From: JAVBUY01 sp031552735
GTDB lineage: Bacteria > Bacillota > Clostridia > Christensenellales > Aristaeellaceae
Assembly: GCA_031552735.1 (NCBI GenBank)
Contig: JAVBMF010000033.1
Location: 1-64,000 of the forward strand
Length of the DNA stretch: 64,000 bases
Direction of reading: 5' to 3'
Both the position numbers and the translations under genes were made by a program. Shown here one piece after another: positions 34,398-41,744 of this stretch. A model generated the notes under the pieces. It did not search any database and was not told the DNA's origin. It saw only the letters and a program-made list of their open reading frames with translations. Position 1 is the stretch's first letter. Every line of letters starts with the position of its first letter.

Positions 34398-36263
34398 TTA
34401 CTGCGCCATGAACGCGGCGAACTCGGTGCCGTCGATAGTTTCTTTCTCCATGAGCAGGTTGGCCAGCTCATGCAGCTTTTCGAGGTTTTCTTTCAGCGCT
34501 TTTTCGGCGCGGTCATACGCACCGTGCAGTGTTTTTTGCAGCTCCTTATCCACTTTGGCGGCCACTTCCTCGGAATAGTTGCGCGACTGCTGCGCAAAAT
34601 CGCGGCCTAGGAACACTTCCTGATCGCCGCCGAGGTAGATCGGGCCCAAGGCGTCGCTCATGCCCCAATGGGTGAGCATGCGGCGGGTCAGCTCGGTGGC
34701 GCGGCGGATGTCGGAGGACGCACCGGCGGTCATGTCGCCAAACACCAGCCGCTCGGCAGCGTATCCGCCCAGCGTCATCGCCAGATCGTCGTTCAGCTCC
34801 GTGCTGGTTCTAAAGTCGCGCTCCTCCTCGGGCAGCAGCAGCGTGTGTCCGCCGCTATCGCCGCGCGGAATGATGGTGACCAGATTGACCTTATCACAAT
34901 GCGGCAGCGTCGCGCCGACCAGCGCGTGCCCGGCCTCGTGATACGCGACAATTTTCTTGTCCTTCTCGTGCACGACATGGCTCTTCTTTTCCGGGCCCAT
35001 CGCGACGCGCTCGACCGCTTCGCGCAGGTTTTCGGTGGTGATCTGCGTGCCCTGGCCGCGCGCGCACAGGATGGCGGCCTCGTTCATGATGTTTTCCAGA
35101 TCGGCGCCGGTAGAAAACGGCGTGCGCTTGGCGATCGACTCCAGATCGACATCGGGCGCCAGCGGCTTGCCGCGGGAATGCACTTTCAGTATCTCCAGGC
35201 GGCCGCGCACATCGGGGTAGTTGACCGTAACCTGGCGGTCAAAGCGGCCCGGACGCAGCAGCGCGGGGTCGAGGATATCGCGGCGGTTGGTGGCCGCCAG
35301 CACGATCACGCCTTCGTTATTGGAAAAACCGTCCATCTCGACCAGCAGTTGGTTGAGCGTCTGCTCGCGCTCGTCATGTCCGCCGCCCAGTCCAGCGCCG
35401 CGATGGCGACCCACCGCGTCGATCTCGTCAATAAAGACGATGCTCGGCGCGTTGCGCTTGGCCGACTCAAACAGATCGCGCACACGGCTAGCGCCGACGC
35501 CGACAAACATCTCCACAAAGTCCGAACCAGAGATCGAGAGGAACGGTACACCGGCTTCCCCGGCGACCGCCTTGGCCAGCAACGTCTTGCCGGTGCCCGG
35601 AGGGCCCACCAGCAGCACGCCCTTGGGGATGCGCGCGCCCAGCTCGGTGAAGCGTTTCGGGTTCTTCAGGAAATCAACAATCTCGGCCAGCTCTTCCTTT
35701 TCCTCCACCGCGCCGGCCACATCATTAAAGCTGATGCGGTTCTTTTCGGGGTCGTACATGCGCGCCTTGCTCTTGCCAAAGTTCATCACTTTGCTGTTGC
35801 CGCCAGCCTGCTGGCGCATGATGAACATAAAGAAAGCAATCGTCAGCCCGACCATCACCAGCATCGGCAGCACCTCCAGATACCAAGGCGCGACCGGCTT
35901 AGGCAGGTACTGGATGGAAAACGCGAAATCCTTATCGCCAATCTGATCCAGCGGCTTATTCAGCTTTTCCGCATAGATCTGTTTGACCGTCAGGAAGAAA
36001 TTCTCGCGGTCAATGGTGGTCTCAAAATCATACTTGGTGGGAAAATCGGCCAGCGCGATCTTGGTATCGCGCATCAGGCCAACCAACGTCTGCTCCATGA
36101 TGCCGATGGACTGAACCTTGTCCTCGCGCACATAGGTGATCAGCGTCGAATAGTCGATCTTCTTTTTGGTCAGCTGTCCAGAGGACAGGAACATATTGCC
36201 CAGCACATACAGTGCCAGCAATAAAATCACGGAAAATGCTATACTCCTGTAAGATTTCTTCAA
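34398..36263 (-). CDS. ftsH: ATP-dependent zinc metalloprotease FtsH
   Basis: The 621-residue membrane protease degrades misfolded and regulatory membrane proteins as a hexamer. It has two transmembrane helices (about residues 7-27 and 130-150) around an extracytoplasmic domain. The AAA module carries Walker A GPPGTGKTLLAKAVAGEAG (from residue 220), Walker B SIVFIDEIDAVG and the arginine-finger region LLRPGRFDRQV. The M41 zinc site is HEAGHALVG. Start is TTG at 36263, preceded by AAGGAGGG with 4-nt spacing. The promoter lies between hpt and ftsH. The aminotransferase, PHP and VanW genes follow closely. Confidence 0.97.
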   Translation of the reverse strand: MKKSYRSIAFSVILLLALYVLGNMFLSSGQLTKKKIDYSTLITYVREDKVQSIGIMEQTLVGLMRDTKIALADFPTKYDFETTIDRENFFLTVKQIYAEKLNKPLDQIGDKDFAFSIQYLPKPVAPWYLEVLPMLVMVGLTIAFFMFIMRQQAGGNSKVMNFGKSKARMYDPEKNRISFNDVAGAVEEKEELAEIVDFLKNPKRFTELGARIPKGVLLVGPPGTGKTLLAKAVAGEAGVPFLSISGSDFVEMFVGVGASRVRDLFESAKRNAPSIVFIDEIDAVGRHRGAGLGGGHDEREQTLNQLLVEMDGFSNNEGVIVLAATNRRDILDPALLRPGRFDRQVTVNYPDVRGRLEILKVHSRGKPLAPDVDLESIAKRTPFSTGADLENIMNEAAILCARGQGTQITTENLREAVERVAMGPEKKSHVVHEKDKKIVAYHEAGHALVGATLPHCDKVNLVTIIPRGDSGGHTLLLPEEERDFRTSTELNDDLAMTLGGYAAERLVFGDMTAGASSDIRRATELTRRMLTHWGMSDALGPIYLGGDQEVFLGRDFAQQSRNYSEEVAAKVDKELQKTLHGAYDRAEKALKENLEKLHELANLLMEKETIDGTEFAAFMAQ

Positions 36264-36321
36264 GGTACCCTCCTTGCTCCCTCCACGGAAGCACCATTCA
36301 ATCTCAAACCATGATTATTGT

Positions 36322-36350
36322 AGTATACCACGCTGGACGCATAAATGCAA
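36322..36350 (-). promoter_or_regulatory. Promoter of the ftsH operon
   Basis: Minus-strand TTGCAT (36345-36350) and TATACT (36322-36327) are separated by 17 bp. It lies over the last codons of hpt's 3' side and gives a leader of about 50 nt. Confidence 0.75.
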
Positions 36351-36362
36351 AATGCGCCGCTG

Positions 36363-36923
36363 CTATTTTTCGTAAACCGCGGGCTTCAGCACGCCGATTT
36401 CCGGGATGTTGCGATAGACCTGACCATAATCCAAACCATAGCCGACCACGAACGCATCCGGAATGCTGAAGCCGGTGTAGTCGCTGCTCAGGTTGACCTT
36501 GCGGCGCTCGGGCTTGTCCAGCAGCGCGGCGATGCGGATCGACTCCGCGCCGCGCGAGAGCAGATTGCTCTTGAGGAACGACAGTGTCAACCCGGTATCC
36601 ACGATGTCCTCGACCACCAACACATGCCTGCCCACAATGTCGTTGTCTAAATCCTTGAGGATGCGCACCACGCCGGAGGATTTTGTGGCGCTGCCATAGC
36701 TGGAAATCGCCATAAAGTCGATGGTCAGCGGCAGATCGATTTCGCGGATGAGATCGGCAAAAAACACCACCGCGCCTTTCAATATCCCAATGACCACCAA
36801 GTCCTTGCCCGCGTAGTCGCGGGTGATTTGCTCGCCTAGTTCCGCCACACGCTTCGCAATGGTTTCGCGCGTCAGCAGCACTTCGCCTTCCAGATCCTGA
36901 TACAGTCTCTTATTGGTAGGCAT
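36363..36923 (-). CDS. hpt: Hypoxanthine phosphoribosyltransferase
   Basis: The 186-residue purine-salvage enzyme converts hypoxanthine (and usually guanine) with PRPP to the nucleotide. It shows LVVIGILKGAVVFFADLIRE, the PRPP motif VLVVEDIVDTGLTLSFLKS and VVGYGLDYGQVYRNIPEIG. Start 36923 (MPTNKRL) follows GGAGG with 7-nt spacing. It lies 33 bp downstream of tilS, an order (tilS-hpt-ftsH) conserved across Firmicutes, and shares its promoter. Confidence 0.96.
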   Translation of the reverse strand: MPTNKRLYQDLEGEVLLTRETIAKRVAELGEQITRDYAGKDLVVIGILKGAVVFFADLIREIDLPLTIDFMAISSYGSATKSSGVVRILKDLDNDIVGRHVLVVEDIVDTGLTLSFLKSNLLSRGAESIRIAALLDKPERRKVNLSSDYTGFSIPDAFVVGYGLDYGQVYRNIPEIGVLKPAVYEK

Positions 36924-36956
36924 GCCTTTTCCTCCATCTTGCATACAATGTTTGTT

Positions 36957-38330
36957 TTATCGTTCCCACGGCAAACTGCCGGTAAACGTCAGGTGTGTGG
37001 CGCGCGCGGTGCGCGCGGTGATCTTGGCGCCATCGGCGGGCGCGATGCCCACCACCCAAAGCGCGTCGTGCGCGTGCGCCACAATGGGCAGCACATCGCG
37101 AAAGGGACGATCAACGCTACGGTCGATCAGTGTCTGCTTGAGCGGTTGACTGCCGGGGCTGTTCAGTGGTGCGAACCGATCGCCCGTGTGCCGCGTACGC
37201 ACGACAGCCTGCCGCAGCATCGCGGTATCCAGTACCTGTGTGCGCACACCGTCGCCCAGCTCGCCGGGGTTCGCCGCGCGCGCGGTGATGCGCATGCCAT
37301 CCCACAGCAGCGTATCGCCGTGCAGCGACAGCGCGACCGGCTCCGGTGTGGGCGCTGGGTTCGGGGACAGCAGATGGATGTGCGCTTTGCCGCGCATCGC
37401 GCGCCAGCCTTCCGGCAGGTTGCGGCTGCCGCCCACTTCCTCGCGCAACAGCTCGCACAGTGCCAGCACATGCCGTGCCTCAATCTGCGCAATGCCACAG
37501 TAGTCCAGCGCCTTGCGCATCACGCGGCGCAAAAGCGCCTCGTGTACATTGGCCAGCGCCGTGTGCCGGAAGCAGCCGCCGTAGCGCATGGGTGTAATGG
37601 GCAGCGCGCCCAGCGCGTCAGCCTGCGACGCAAGGTACTGCTCGTCCAGCCACAGGCGCTCCGCCATCGCGGCCAACGCGTCCACCGCGTTCGGGTTCAG
37701 CCCGGTCAGCGCGGGCAGCACGCTGGCGCGCACGTAGTTTCGCGCATAGGCGGTGTCGGTGTTGGTCCTATCCTCGCGCCAAGTCTGCCCGCGCGCCGAT
37801 AGGAAGTCGCGCAGCTCCGCCCTGTGCACGCACAACAGCGGGCGAATCACATCGCCCTGCCGCGCGCGCATACCGGTCAGTCCGGCCAGCCCGCAGCCGC
37901 GCGTCATGTGCAGCAGAATAGTTTCGGCCTGATCCTCCAGGTGATGCGCGGTGGCAATATCGGTCGCGTTAAAGTCAGCCTTTACCCGCGCCAGGAACGC
38001 GTATCGCGCCTGCCGCGCGGCCTGCTCCATGCCCATCCCCTGCGACGCGGCCAGCGCGGGCACATCTGCGTGCCCCACAGTCAGCGGCACATCCCACTGC
38101 GCGCACAGCGCGCGCACAAAGGCTTCGTCAGCGTCAGCGTCGTCGCCACGGATGCCGTGGTGCAGGTGCGCCGCCATCACCGCGCAGCCGCGCTGTGCAC
38201 GCAGCGCGCACAATAGCCGCACAAGCGCCACCGAATCGGCACCACCGCTGACCGCGACCAGCACGGTGTCGCCCGGTTGGGCGGCACCCAGCGCATCCAG
38301 CGCCTGCCCGACGCGTTGCTCCAGCGGCAT
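36957..38330 (-). CDS. tilS: tRNA(Ile)-lysidine synthetase TilS
   Basis: The 457-residue enzyme attaches lysine to C34 of the CAU-anticodon isoleucine tRNA, changing its decoding to AUA. The N-type ATP pyrophosphatase loop is VAVSGGADSVALVRLL. HHGIRGDDADADEAFVRALC, TAHHLEDQAETILLHMTRG and the C-terminal TilS domain (THTGDRF/PGSQPLKQTLIDR region) are present. Start 38330 has GGAGGAGG upstream. Its promoter overlaps a palindrome that matches the LacI-gene operator, so the tilS-hpt operon may be under that regulator. Confidence 0.95.
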   Translation of the reverse strand: MPLEQRVGQALDALGAAQPGDTVLVAVSGGADSVALVRLLCALRAQRGCAVMAAHLHHGIRGDDADADEAFVRALCAQWDVPLTVGHADVPALAASQGMGMEQAARQARYAFLARVKADFNATDIATAHHLEDQAETILLHMTRGCGLAGLTGMRARQGDVIRPLLCVHRAELRDFLSARGQTWREDRTNTDTAYARNYVRASVLPALTGLNPNAVDALAAMAERLWLDEQYLASQADALGALPITPMRYGGCFRHTALANVHEALLRRVMRKALDYCGIAQIEARHVLALCELLREEVGGSRNLPEGWRAMRGKAHIHLLSPNPAPTPEPVALSLHGDTLLWDGMRITARAANPGELGDGVRTQVLDTAMLRQAVVRTRHTGDRFAPLNSPGSQPLKQTLIDRSVDRPFRDVLPIVAHAHDALWVVGIAPADGAKITARTARATHLTFTGSLPWER

Positions 38331-38349
38331 CGCTTTGCCTCCTCCTATG

Positions 38350-38369
38350 GGTACACTGTATATTGTACC
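38350..38369. promoter_or_regulatory. LacI-type operator over the tilS promoter
   Basis: The 20-bp site GGTACACTGTATATTGTACC has palindromic ends GGTACA/TGTACC and overlaps the tilS -10 box. On the minus strand its first 15 bases, GGTACAATATACAGT, are identical to the site at the LacI-family gene's own promoter (39504-39525). Confidence 0.6.
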
Positions 38370-38390
38370 TGCTCGGTTTGTCCAGCGCAA
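38362..38390 (-). promoter_or_regulatory. Promoter of the tilS-hpt operon
   Basis: Minus-strand TTGCGC (38385-38390) and TACAAT (38362-38367) are separated by 17 bp, with the same architecture as the LacI-gene promoter. Confidence 0.65.
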
Positions 38391-38464
38391 GAACCACGCG
38401 CCCAAAACCACAGATTGTTCGCTCAAATGCCGCAATTCGCGCCCCAATCAACAGCGCGAAAACG

Positions 38465-39484
38465 CTATTCGTCCAGATTCTCCTGGATGCGAATCTGATT
38501 CTCGGTGATCATGCGCTCGTGCCCGGGCGCGCCGGACAAAATGATGTCAAACGCGGCGCGTACCGCGCGATAACCCTGCGCGAAGGGCTGCTGACACACC
38601 ACTGCCTTCACCAGTCCCGCGTCCATCATCTCGCGTGTGCCCGGCGTATTGTCAAACGCAAACACGCGCATGCTATGCTCCCGCCCCAACTCCAGAACCG
38701 CCTGACATACGCCGCTCAGTCCAGCGGCGATCACCATCAACGCGTCGATGGCCGGGTCCTGTTCCAACATCTCGCGCGTCACGCGATGCGCATGCGCGAT
38801 ATCGTCCTGCGCGCTGACCCGCGCCGCCACCGTAATGCCGGGACAGCGCGCGCTGAGCAGCGCCTCAAATCCCTCCAGCCGCTGCCGATGCCCCAGCACA
38901 TTGTCCACGCCGGTCAGAATGCCCAGACGTGCCTTGCCCTCCGTCACCAGGCGCACCACCCCGGCAGCCGTGTGCCCGCCCAGCAGATAGTCGCTGCCCA
39001 CATAGCAGCGGCGCTGGCTGTCGTCCAGATCGGTATTGACCGTGATAGTGGGAACGCCTTGTTCTGCCAGCGTATTGATCTTGCGCGCGATGCGCGGGTC
39101 ATTGATCGCGTGCAGCACCAGTGCGGAGATGGATGTGCCCAGCTTGTCCATCAAGGAGAGCTGCTCCTCGGCCTGATAGCCGCGCATGGTGTGCATCGCG
39201 ATGCTGACGCCGTAGTCAGCCAGCTCGCTTTCCGCGCGGCGGATACCCGCGATCACGTCGTCGAAGAACGGATTGCCCTCGCTGGACAGTACGATGCCGA
39301 TCACCGGCGCGCTCTTGCGCACGGTCAGCGCGCGGCCCGCGATGTTCTTGGTATACCCCGCTTCGGCCAGCATGCTGAGCACCATCGCTTCGGTATCGGG
39401 GTGCACCTTGCCTCTGCCGTTGATCACGCGATCCACCGTGCCACGGGACACGCCGCAGCGCTGCGCGATTTCGCGTATGGTCAT
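38465..39484 (-). CDS. LacI-family transcriptional regulator
   Basis: The 339-residue protein has an N-terminal LacI HTH (MTIREIAQRCGVSRGTVDRV), a hinge region, and a periplasmic-binding-protein-like effector domain from about residue 58 (PVIGIVLSSEGNPFFDDVIAGI to the end). LacI proteins of this class usually sense sugars; ribose-like domain features (NPFFDDVIAGIRRAE, FDNTPGTREMMDAG) suggest a pentose or similar ligand. Start 39484 has GGAGGG at 7-nt spacing. The promoter carries a 17-bp perfect palindrome, so autoregulation is likely. No sugar transporter or catabolic gene is adjacent, which is unusual. Confidence 0.92.
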   Translation of the reverse strand: MTIREIAQRCGVSRGTVDRVINGRGKVHPDTEAMVLSMLAEAGYTKNIAGRALTVRKSAPVIGIVLSSEGNPFFDDVIAGIRRAESELADYGVSIAMHTMRGYQAEEQLSLMDKLGTSISALVLHAINDPRIARKINTLAEQGVPTITVNTDLDDSQRRCYVGSDYLLGGHTAAGVVRLVTEGKARLGILTGVDNVLGHRQRLEGFEALLSARCPGITVAARVSAQDDIAHAHRVTREMLEQDPAIDALMVIAAGLSGVCQAVLELGREHSMRVFAFDNTPGTREMMDAGLVKAVVCQQPFAQGYRAVRAAFDIILSGAPGHERMITENQIRIQENLDE

Positions 39485-39503
39485 GTGCATTCCCTCCGTC
39501 CCT

Positions 39504-39525
39504 GCAATATACTGTATATTGTACC
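39504..39525. promoter_or_regulatory. Palindromic operator at the LacI-family gene promoter
   Basis: CAATATACTGTATATTG (39505-39521) is a perfect palindrome with a central T. It overlaps the -10 box and start region of the LacI-gene promoter. Fifteen consecutive bases are shared with the site at 38350-38369. Confidence 0.75.
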
Positions 39526-39546
39526 GAGTTTTGTGCGCGAGCACAA
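39518..39546 (-). promoter_or_regulatory. Promoter of the LacI-family gene
   Basis: Minus-strand TTGTGC (39541-39546) and TACAAT (39518-39523) are spaced by 17 bp, overlapped by the operator. Confidence 0.65.
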
Positions 39547-39547
39547 G

Positions 39548-39574
39548 CAAAAAAAGCCCCCGCAACGCGAGGGC
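39548..39574 (-). terminator. Terminator of the HPr-mgsA-flavodoxin operon
   Basis: The stem GCCCCCGC with GCGAGGGC (39556-39574, one mismatch) is followed on the minus strand by eight Ts. It lies just after the flavodoxin stop. Confidence 0.8.
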
Positions 39575-39585
39575 GTTGTCGCGGA

Positions 39586-40110
39586 TTACAGACTTTTCAC
39601 ATACGCAACGATGGGCGCAATGCTGTCGCGGTCGGTAAAGTCGGCCTTCTTGCCGTAGGTTTCCTGGATCGTGCGCATCTCATCGGTGCGCTTCTCCGGC
39701 GGGGTTTTGTCGATCATCAGCTTCTTGAGCACGGTCATCAGCGTGCGGTGCACGAAGCTTAACCGCGCATAATCCACGCCGCCGCGCAGGTGAAATACCT
39801 TGACGGTGTCGGGCACACCGGCGGGAAACGCCTGCTTGATCACATGGGTGTAATCAGCCGTCTTGGGATCGCCAAGGCCGACGGTAAACAGCGCCAGCCG
39901 CTTAACCGGGTGCTTGAGCACCAAATCCGCACCACCAATTCCCCCGGCGTACAGACCGCCGCCATAGATCACCGCATCATATTGCGCGAGGTCCGCAGGT
40001 TTGACCTGCGCGCGCGGCAATAGCTCGGCGCCCAACTGCTCGGCGATCCACTCCGCGTATTGCTTCGTGCTGCCATATTTCGATTGATAGATCACCGCGA
40101 TGCGCTTCAT
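39586..40110 (-). CDS. Flavodoxin-domain protein
   Basis: The 174-residue protein begins with the FMN phosphate loop YQSKYGSTKQYAEWIAEQL and continues with DAVIYGGGLYAGGIGG and LFTVGLGDPK, as in flavodoxin_5/HemG-type proteins. The C-terminal extension (SFVHRTLMTVLKKLMIDKTP) is typical for the subgroup often annotated as protoporphyrinogen-oxidase-like flavodoxin. In an anaerobe a general electron-transfer role is more likely. Start 40110 follows the stop of mgsA by 20 bp; it is the last gene of the operon. Confidence 0.88.
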   Translation of the reverse strand: MKRIAVIYQSKYGSTKQYAEWIAEQLGAELLPRAQVKPADLAQYDAVIYGGGLYAGGIGGADLVLKHPVKRLALFTVGLGDPKTADYTHVIKQAFPAGVPDTVKVFHLRGGVDYARLSFVHRTLMTVLKKLMIDKTPPEKRTDEMRTIQETYGKKADFTDRDSIAPIVAYVKSL

Positions 40111-40130
40111 TTTCCCTGCACCCTTTCACA

Positions 40131-40601
40131 TCACAGCGTTTCGCTGCGCTTTTGCGCCTCGTTCTGGAAGTTTTGCACCTCATGCAGATATTCGCTTTCC
40201 ATCAGCGGCGAGGTAATCATAAAGTCCGCCGACGCCTTGTTGGACGCGATCGGAATATCGTACACAATGGCGATGCGCAGCAGCGCTTTCACATCCGGAT
40301 CGTGCGGTTGGGCGCACAGCGGATCAGAAAAGAAGATCACCAGATCAATCGCGCCCTCTACAATCTTCGCGCCAATCTGCTGGTCGCCGCCCAACGGGCC
40401 ACTGTTGTATGCCCGCACAGGCAGGCCAGTGCGGTTGGCGATCATGCGCGCGGTGGTACCGGTGCCGCACAAAAAGTGCTTTTGCAGCAGTTCCTTGTTC
40501 CAGTCGCACCAGTCCAACAGTTCCTTTTTCTTGCCATCGTGCGCGATCAGCGCGATATTCTTTTGCTTGCCGATGGTCAGCGTAATCAGTTCGTCATGCA
40601 T
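40131..40601 (-). CDS. mgsA: Methylglyoxal synthase
   Basis: The 156-residue enzyme converts dihydroxyacetone phosphate to methylglyoxal and phosphate, a bypass that relieves sugar-phosphate stress. It has IALIAHDGKKKELLDWC near the N-terminus, the phosphate site LCGTGTTARMI, and the catalytic Asp in SGPLGGDQQIGAKIVEG. Other conserved segments are IFFSDPLCAQPHDPDVKALL and ASNKASADFMI. The first codons overlap the end of the HPr-like gene by 8 bp, so its translation is probably coupled to that protein. Flavodoxin follows. Confidence 0.96.
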   Translation of the reverse strand: MHDELITLTIGKQKNIALIAHDGKKKELLDWCDWNKELLQKHFLCGTGTTARMIANRTGLPVRAYNSGPLGGDQQIGAKIVEGAIDLVIFFSDPLCAQPHDPDVKALLRIAIVYDIPIASNKASADFMITSPLMESEYLHEVQNFQNEAQKRSETL

Positions 40602-40842
40602 GCTCTGTCTCCTCTCCCGGGACGATGAATGGGCGTATGGCGCTTAGGTTGGCTTCGGTGGGCTGATGCACCCGAAGCTGCAACGGTTTGGATAAATCTA
40701 GGCTGAAAACGCCCATTAGGGATCGGGCATCCAGCATCACCCGGCCGTCCACGAACTCAAAATCACCGTTCAAACCAATCAGCGCATCGACAAAGCTCTG
40801 CACCGATTGCGTGGTGGGCAGCAACACGCGAACCGTTTTCAT
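40594..40842 (-). CDS. HPr-like protein lacking the phosphotransfer histidine
   Basis: The 82-residue protein has the HPr fold and its regulatory-serine region: DARSLMGVFSLDLSKP matches HPr KSIMGVMSLG, putting the regulatory Ser at residue 41. The position of catalytic His15 (in GIHARPAT) corresponds to about residue 10 and reads LLPTTQSVQ, with no histidine. It therefore cannot carry PEP-derived phosphate in the usual way and resembles Crh-type regulators. Start 40842 (MKTVRVL) has GAGGG upstream. It overlaps mgsA by 8 bp and has its own promoter. Confidence 0.85.
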   Translation of the reverse strand: MKTVRVLLPTTQSVQSFVDALIGLNGDFEFVDGRVMLDARSLMGVFSLDLSKPLQLRVHQPTEANLSAIRPFIVPGEETEHA

Positions 40843-40884
40843 CGTATCCCTCGTTTCCATAGCGTTGTAGCACCCTACCGCTTC

Positions 40885-40913
40885 ATTATATCAGACTTTG
40901 TGTCCGCGCGCAA
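40885..40913 (-). promoter_or_regulatory. Promoter of the HPr-like-mgsA-flavodoxin operon
   Basis: Minus-strand TTGCGC (40908-40913) and a perfect TATAAT (40885-40890) are separated by 17 bp, with an additional TGA extended -10 element. It lies between the YdeI-like gene and the HPr-like gene. Confidence 0.8.
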
Positions 40914-40930
40914 AGCGGCGTCGCCTACCG

Positions 40931-41593
40931 TCACGGCTTTGCCTGTCGATAAAGCGCCTTGGACTTATAGCCCGCCGCCAGCAGGTCAGCGGTTTCCAGC
41001 AATCGCTTTTCACGCGTGGCATCGGTCTGCGCGCTGTACACATATCTCGCCCAGTCCTTCTGATATCCCGGTGTTAGCGCGTCATACAGCGCCACGATCT
41101 CCGGCCGGTGCGCCAGCGCCTCGCGCAGCGCCGGGATTTTGTCCACATAGTCGGCCACGCACTGGCTGGGGCCAGCCGGGGCGATGTGCTTGTCAAAGCG
41201 GCGCAGGCCAACCAGCGTAAACACATCGTTCAGCGCCACCATTTTCGAGAACTTCAGGTTCGTGCCCGCCACAAACCCGTCGCCCTCCAGCAGATCGTAC
41301 TTCGCCGTGATCGCGTCGCGGTCGATATACTGCTTGTAACGTTTGTTGCCTTTCTTGGGGTAGGCGAGATAGAGATAGCCGCCATCGACCACCAACTCGC
41401 GCTGCGCGGTGCACAAAATGGTCTGCTCCATCTGATCCAAATCGAATACAAAGGTAAATACCAAGTCATACATGCCGGACGGCGCCGTGTCGGCGATGAG
41501 ACCGTCCAGCTCCGGTAAGTCGTCGGGCTTGTCGATCAGCAGCACGCGGCGCAGTTTGTCGAGCATCAGTTTTTTTATCAGCGCTTGATCCAT
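40931..41593 (-). CDS. YdeI/OmpD-associated-like protein with DUF3052-like N-terminus
   Basis: The 220-residue protein appears to have two parts. Residues about 12-95 (LRRVLLIDKPDDLPELDGL, DLVFTFVFDLDQMEQTI, GYLYLAYPKKGNKRYKQ) resemble DUF3052. Residues about 165-215 (YDALTPGYQKDWARYVYSA and REKRLLETADLLAAG) match the C-terminal helical domain of YdeI-type 'bacteriocin-protection' proteins. The biochemical role is unknown. Start 41593 has GGAGG at 6-nt spacing. It has its own promoter and is divergent from the PadR gene. Confidence 0.78.
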   Translation of the reverse strand: MDQALIKKLMLDKLRRVLLIDKPDDLPELDGLIADTAPSGMYDLVFTFVFDLDQMEQTILCTAQRELVVDGGYLYLAYPKKGNKRYKQYIDRDAITAKYDLLEGDGFVAGTNLKFSKMVALNDVFTLVGLRRFDKHIAPAGPSQCVADYVDKIPALREALAHRPEIVALYDALTPGYQKDWARYVYSAQTDATREKRLLETADLLAAGYKSKALYRQAKP

Positions 41594-41640
41594 CGTATGC
41601 CTCCGTTTTACGGCGATTTTTGCGGGGTAACAGCACCCCT

Positions 41641-41669
41641 ATCGTAGCGCAAGCCCAGTCTTTTTTCAA
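41641..41669 (-). promoter_or_regulatory. Promoter of the YdeI-like gene
   Basis: Minus-strand TTGAAA (41664-41669) and TACGAT (41641-41646) are separated by 17 bp. Confidence 0.65.
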
Positions 41670-41684
41670 GCGCACAATTTGCTA

Positions 41685-41713
41685 TTGACTTTCTGTTGAA
41701 CCTATGTTACTTT
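41685..41713 (+). promoter_or_regulatory. Promoter of the padR-hydrolase operon
   Basis: TTGACT (41685-41690) and TACTTT (41708-41713) are separated by 17 bp. The -10 box falls within the loop and left arm of a large inverted repeat. An overlapping alternative pair is TTGAAC with TATGTT further downstream. Confidence 0.6.
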
Positions 41714-41728
41714 TAACATATGTTCAAC
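41695..41728. promoter_or_regulatory. PadR operator (34-bp inverted repeat)
   Basis: Arms GTTGAACCTATGTTA (41695-41709) and TAACATATGTTCAAC (41714-41728) match at 14 of 15 positions around a CTTT centre. The site covers the -10 region and transcription start, immediately before the PadR ribosome binding site. This is the classic arrangement for PadR autorepression. Confidence 0.8.
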
Positions 41729-41744
41729 AGAAAGGAACAATGCC

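Noticed and set aside
34668..36224. Plus-strand open frame of 518 codons opposite ftsH
   Set aside because: FtsH motifs on the minus strand are complete; the plus frame is an artefact of codon bias.
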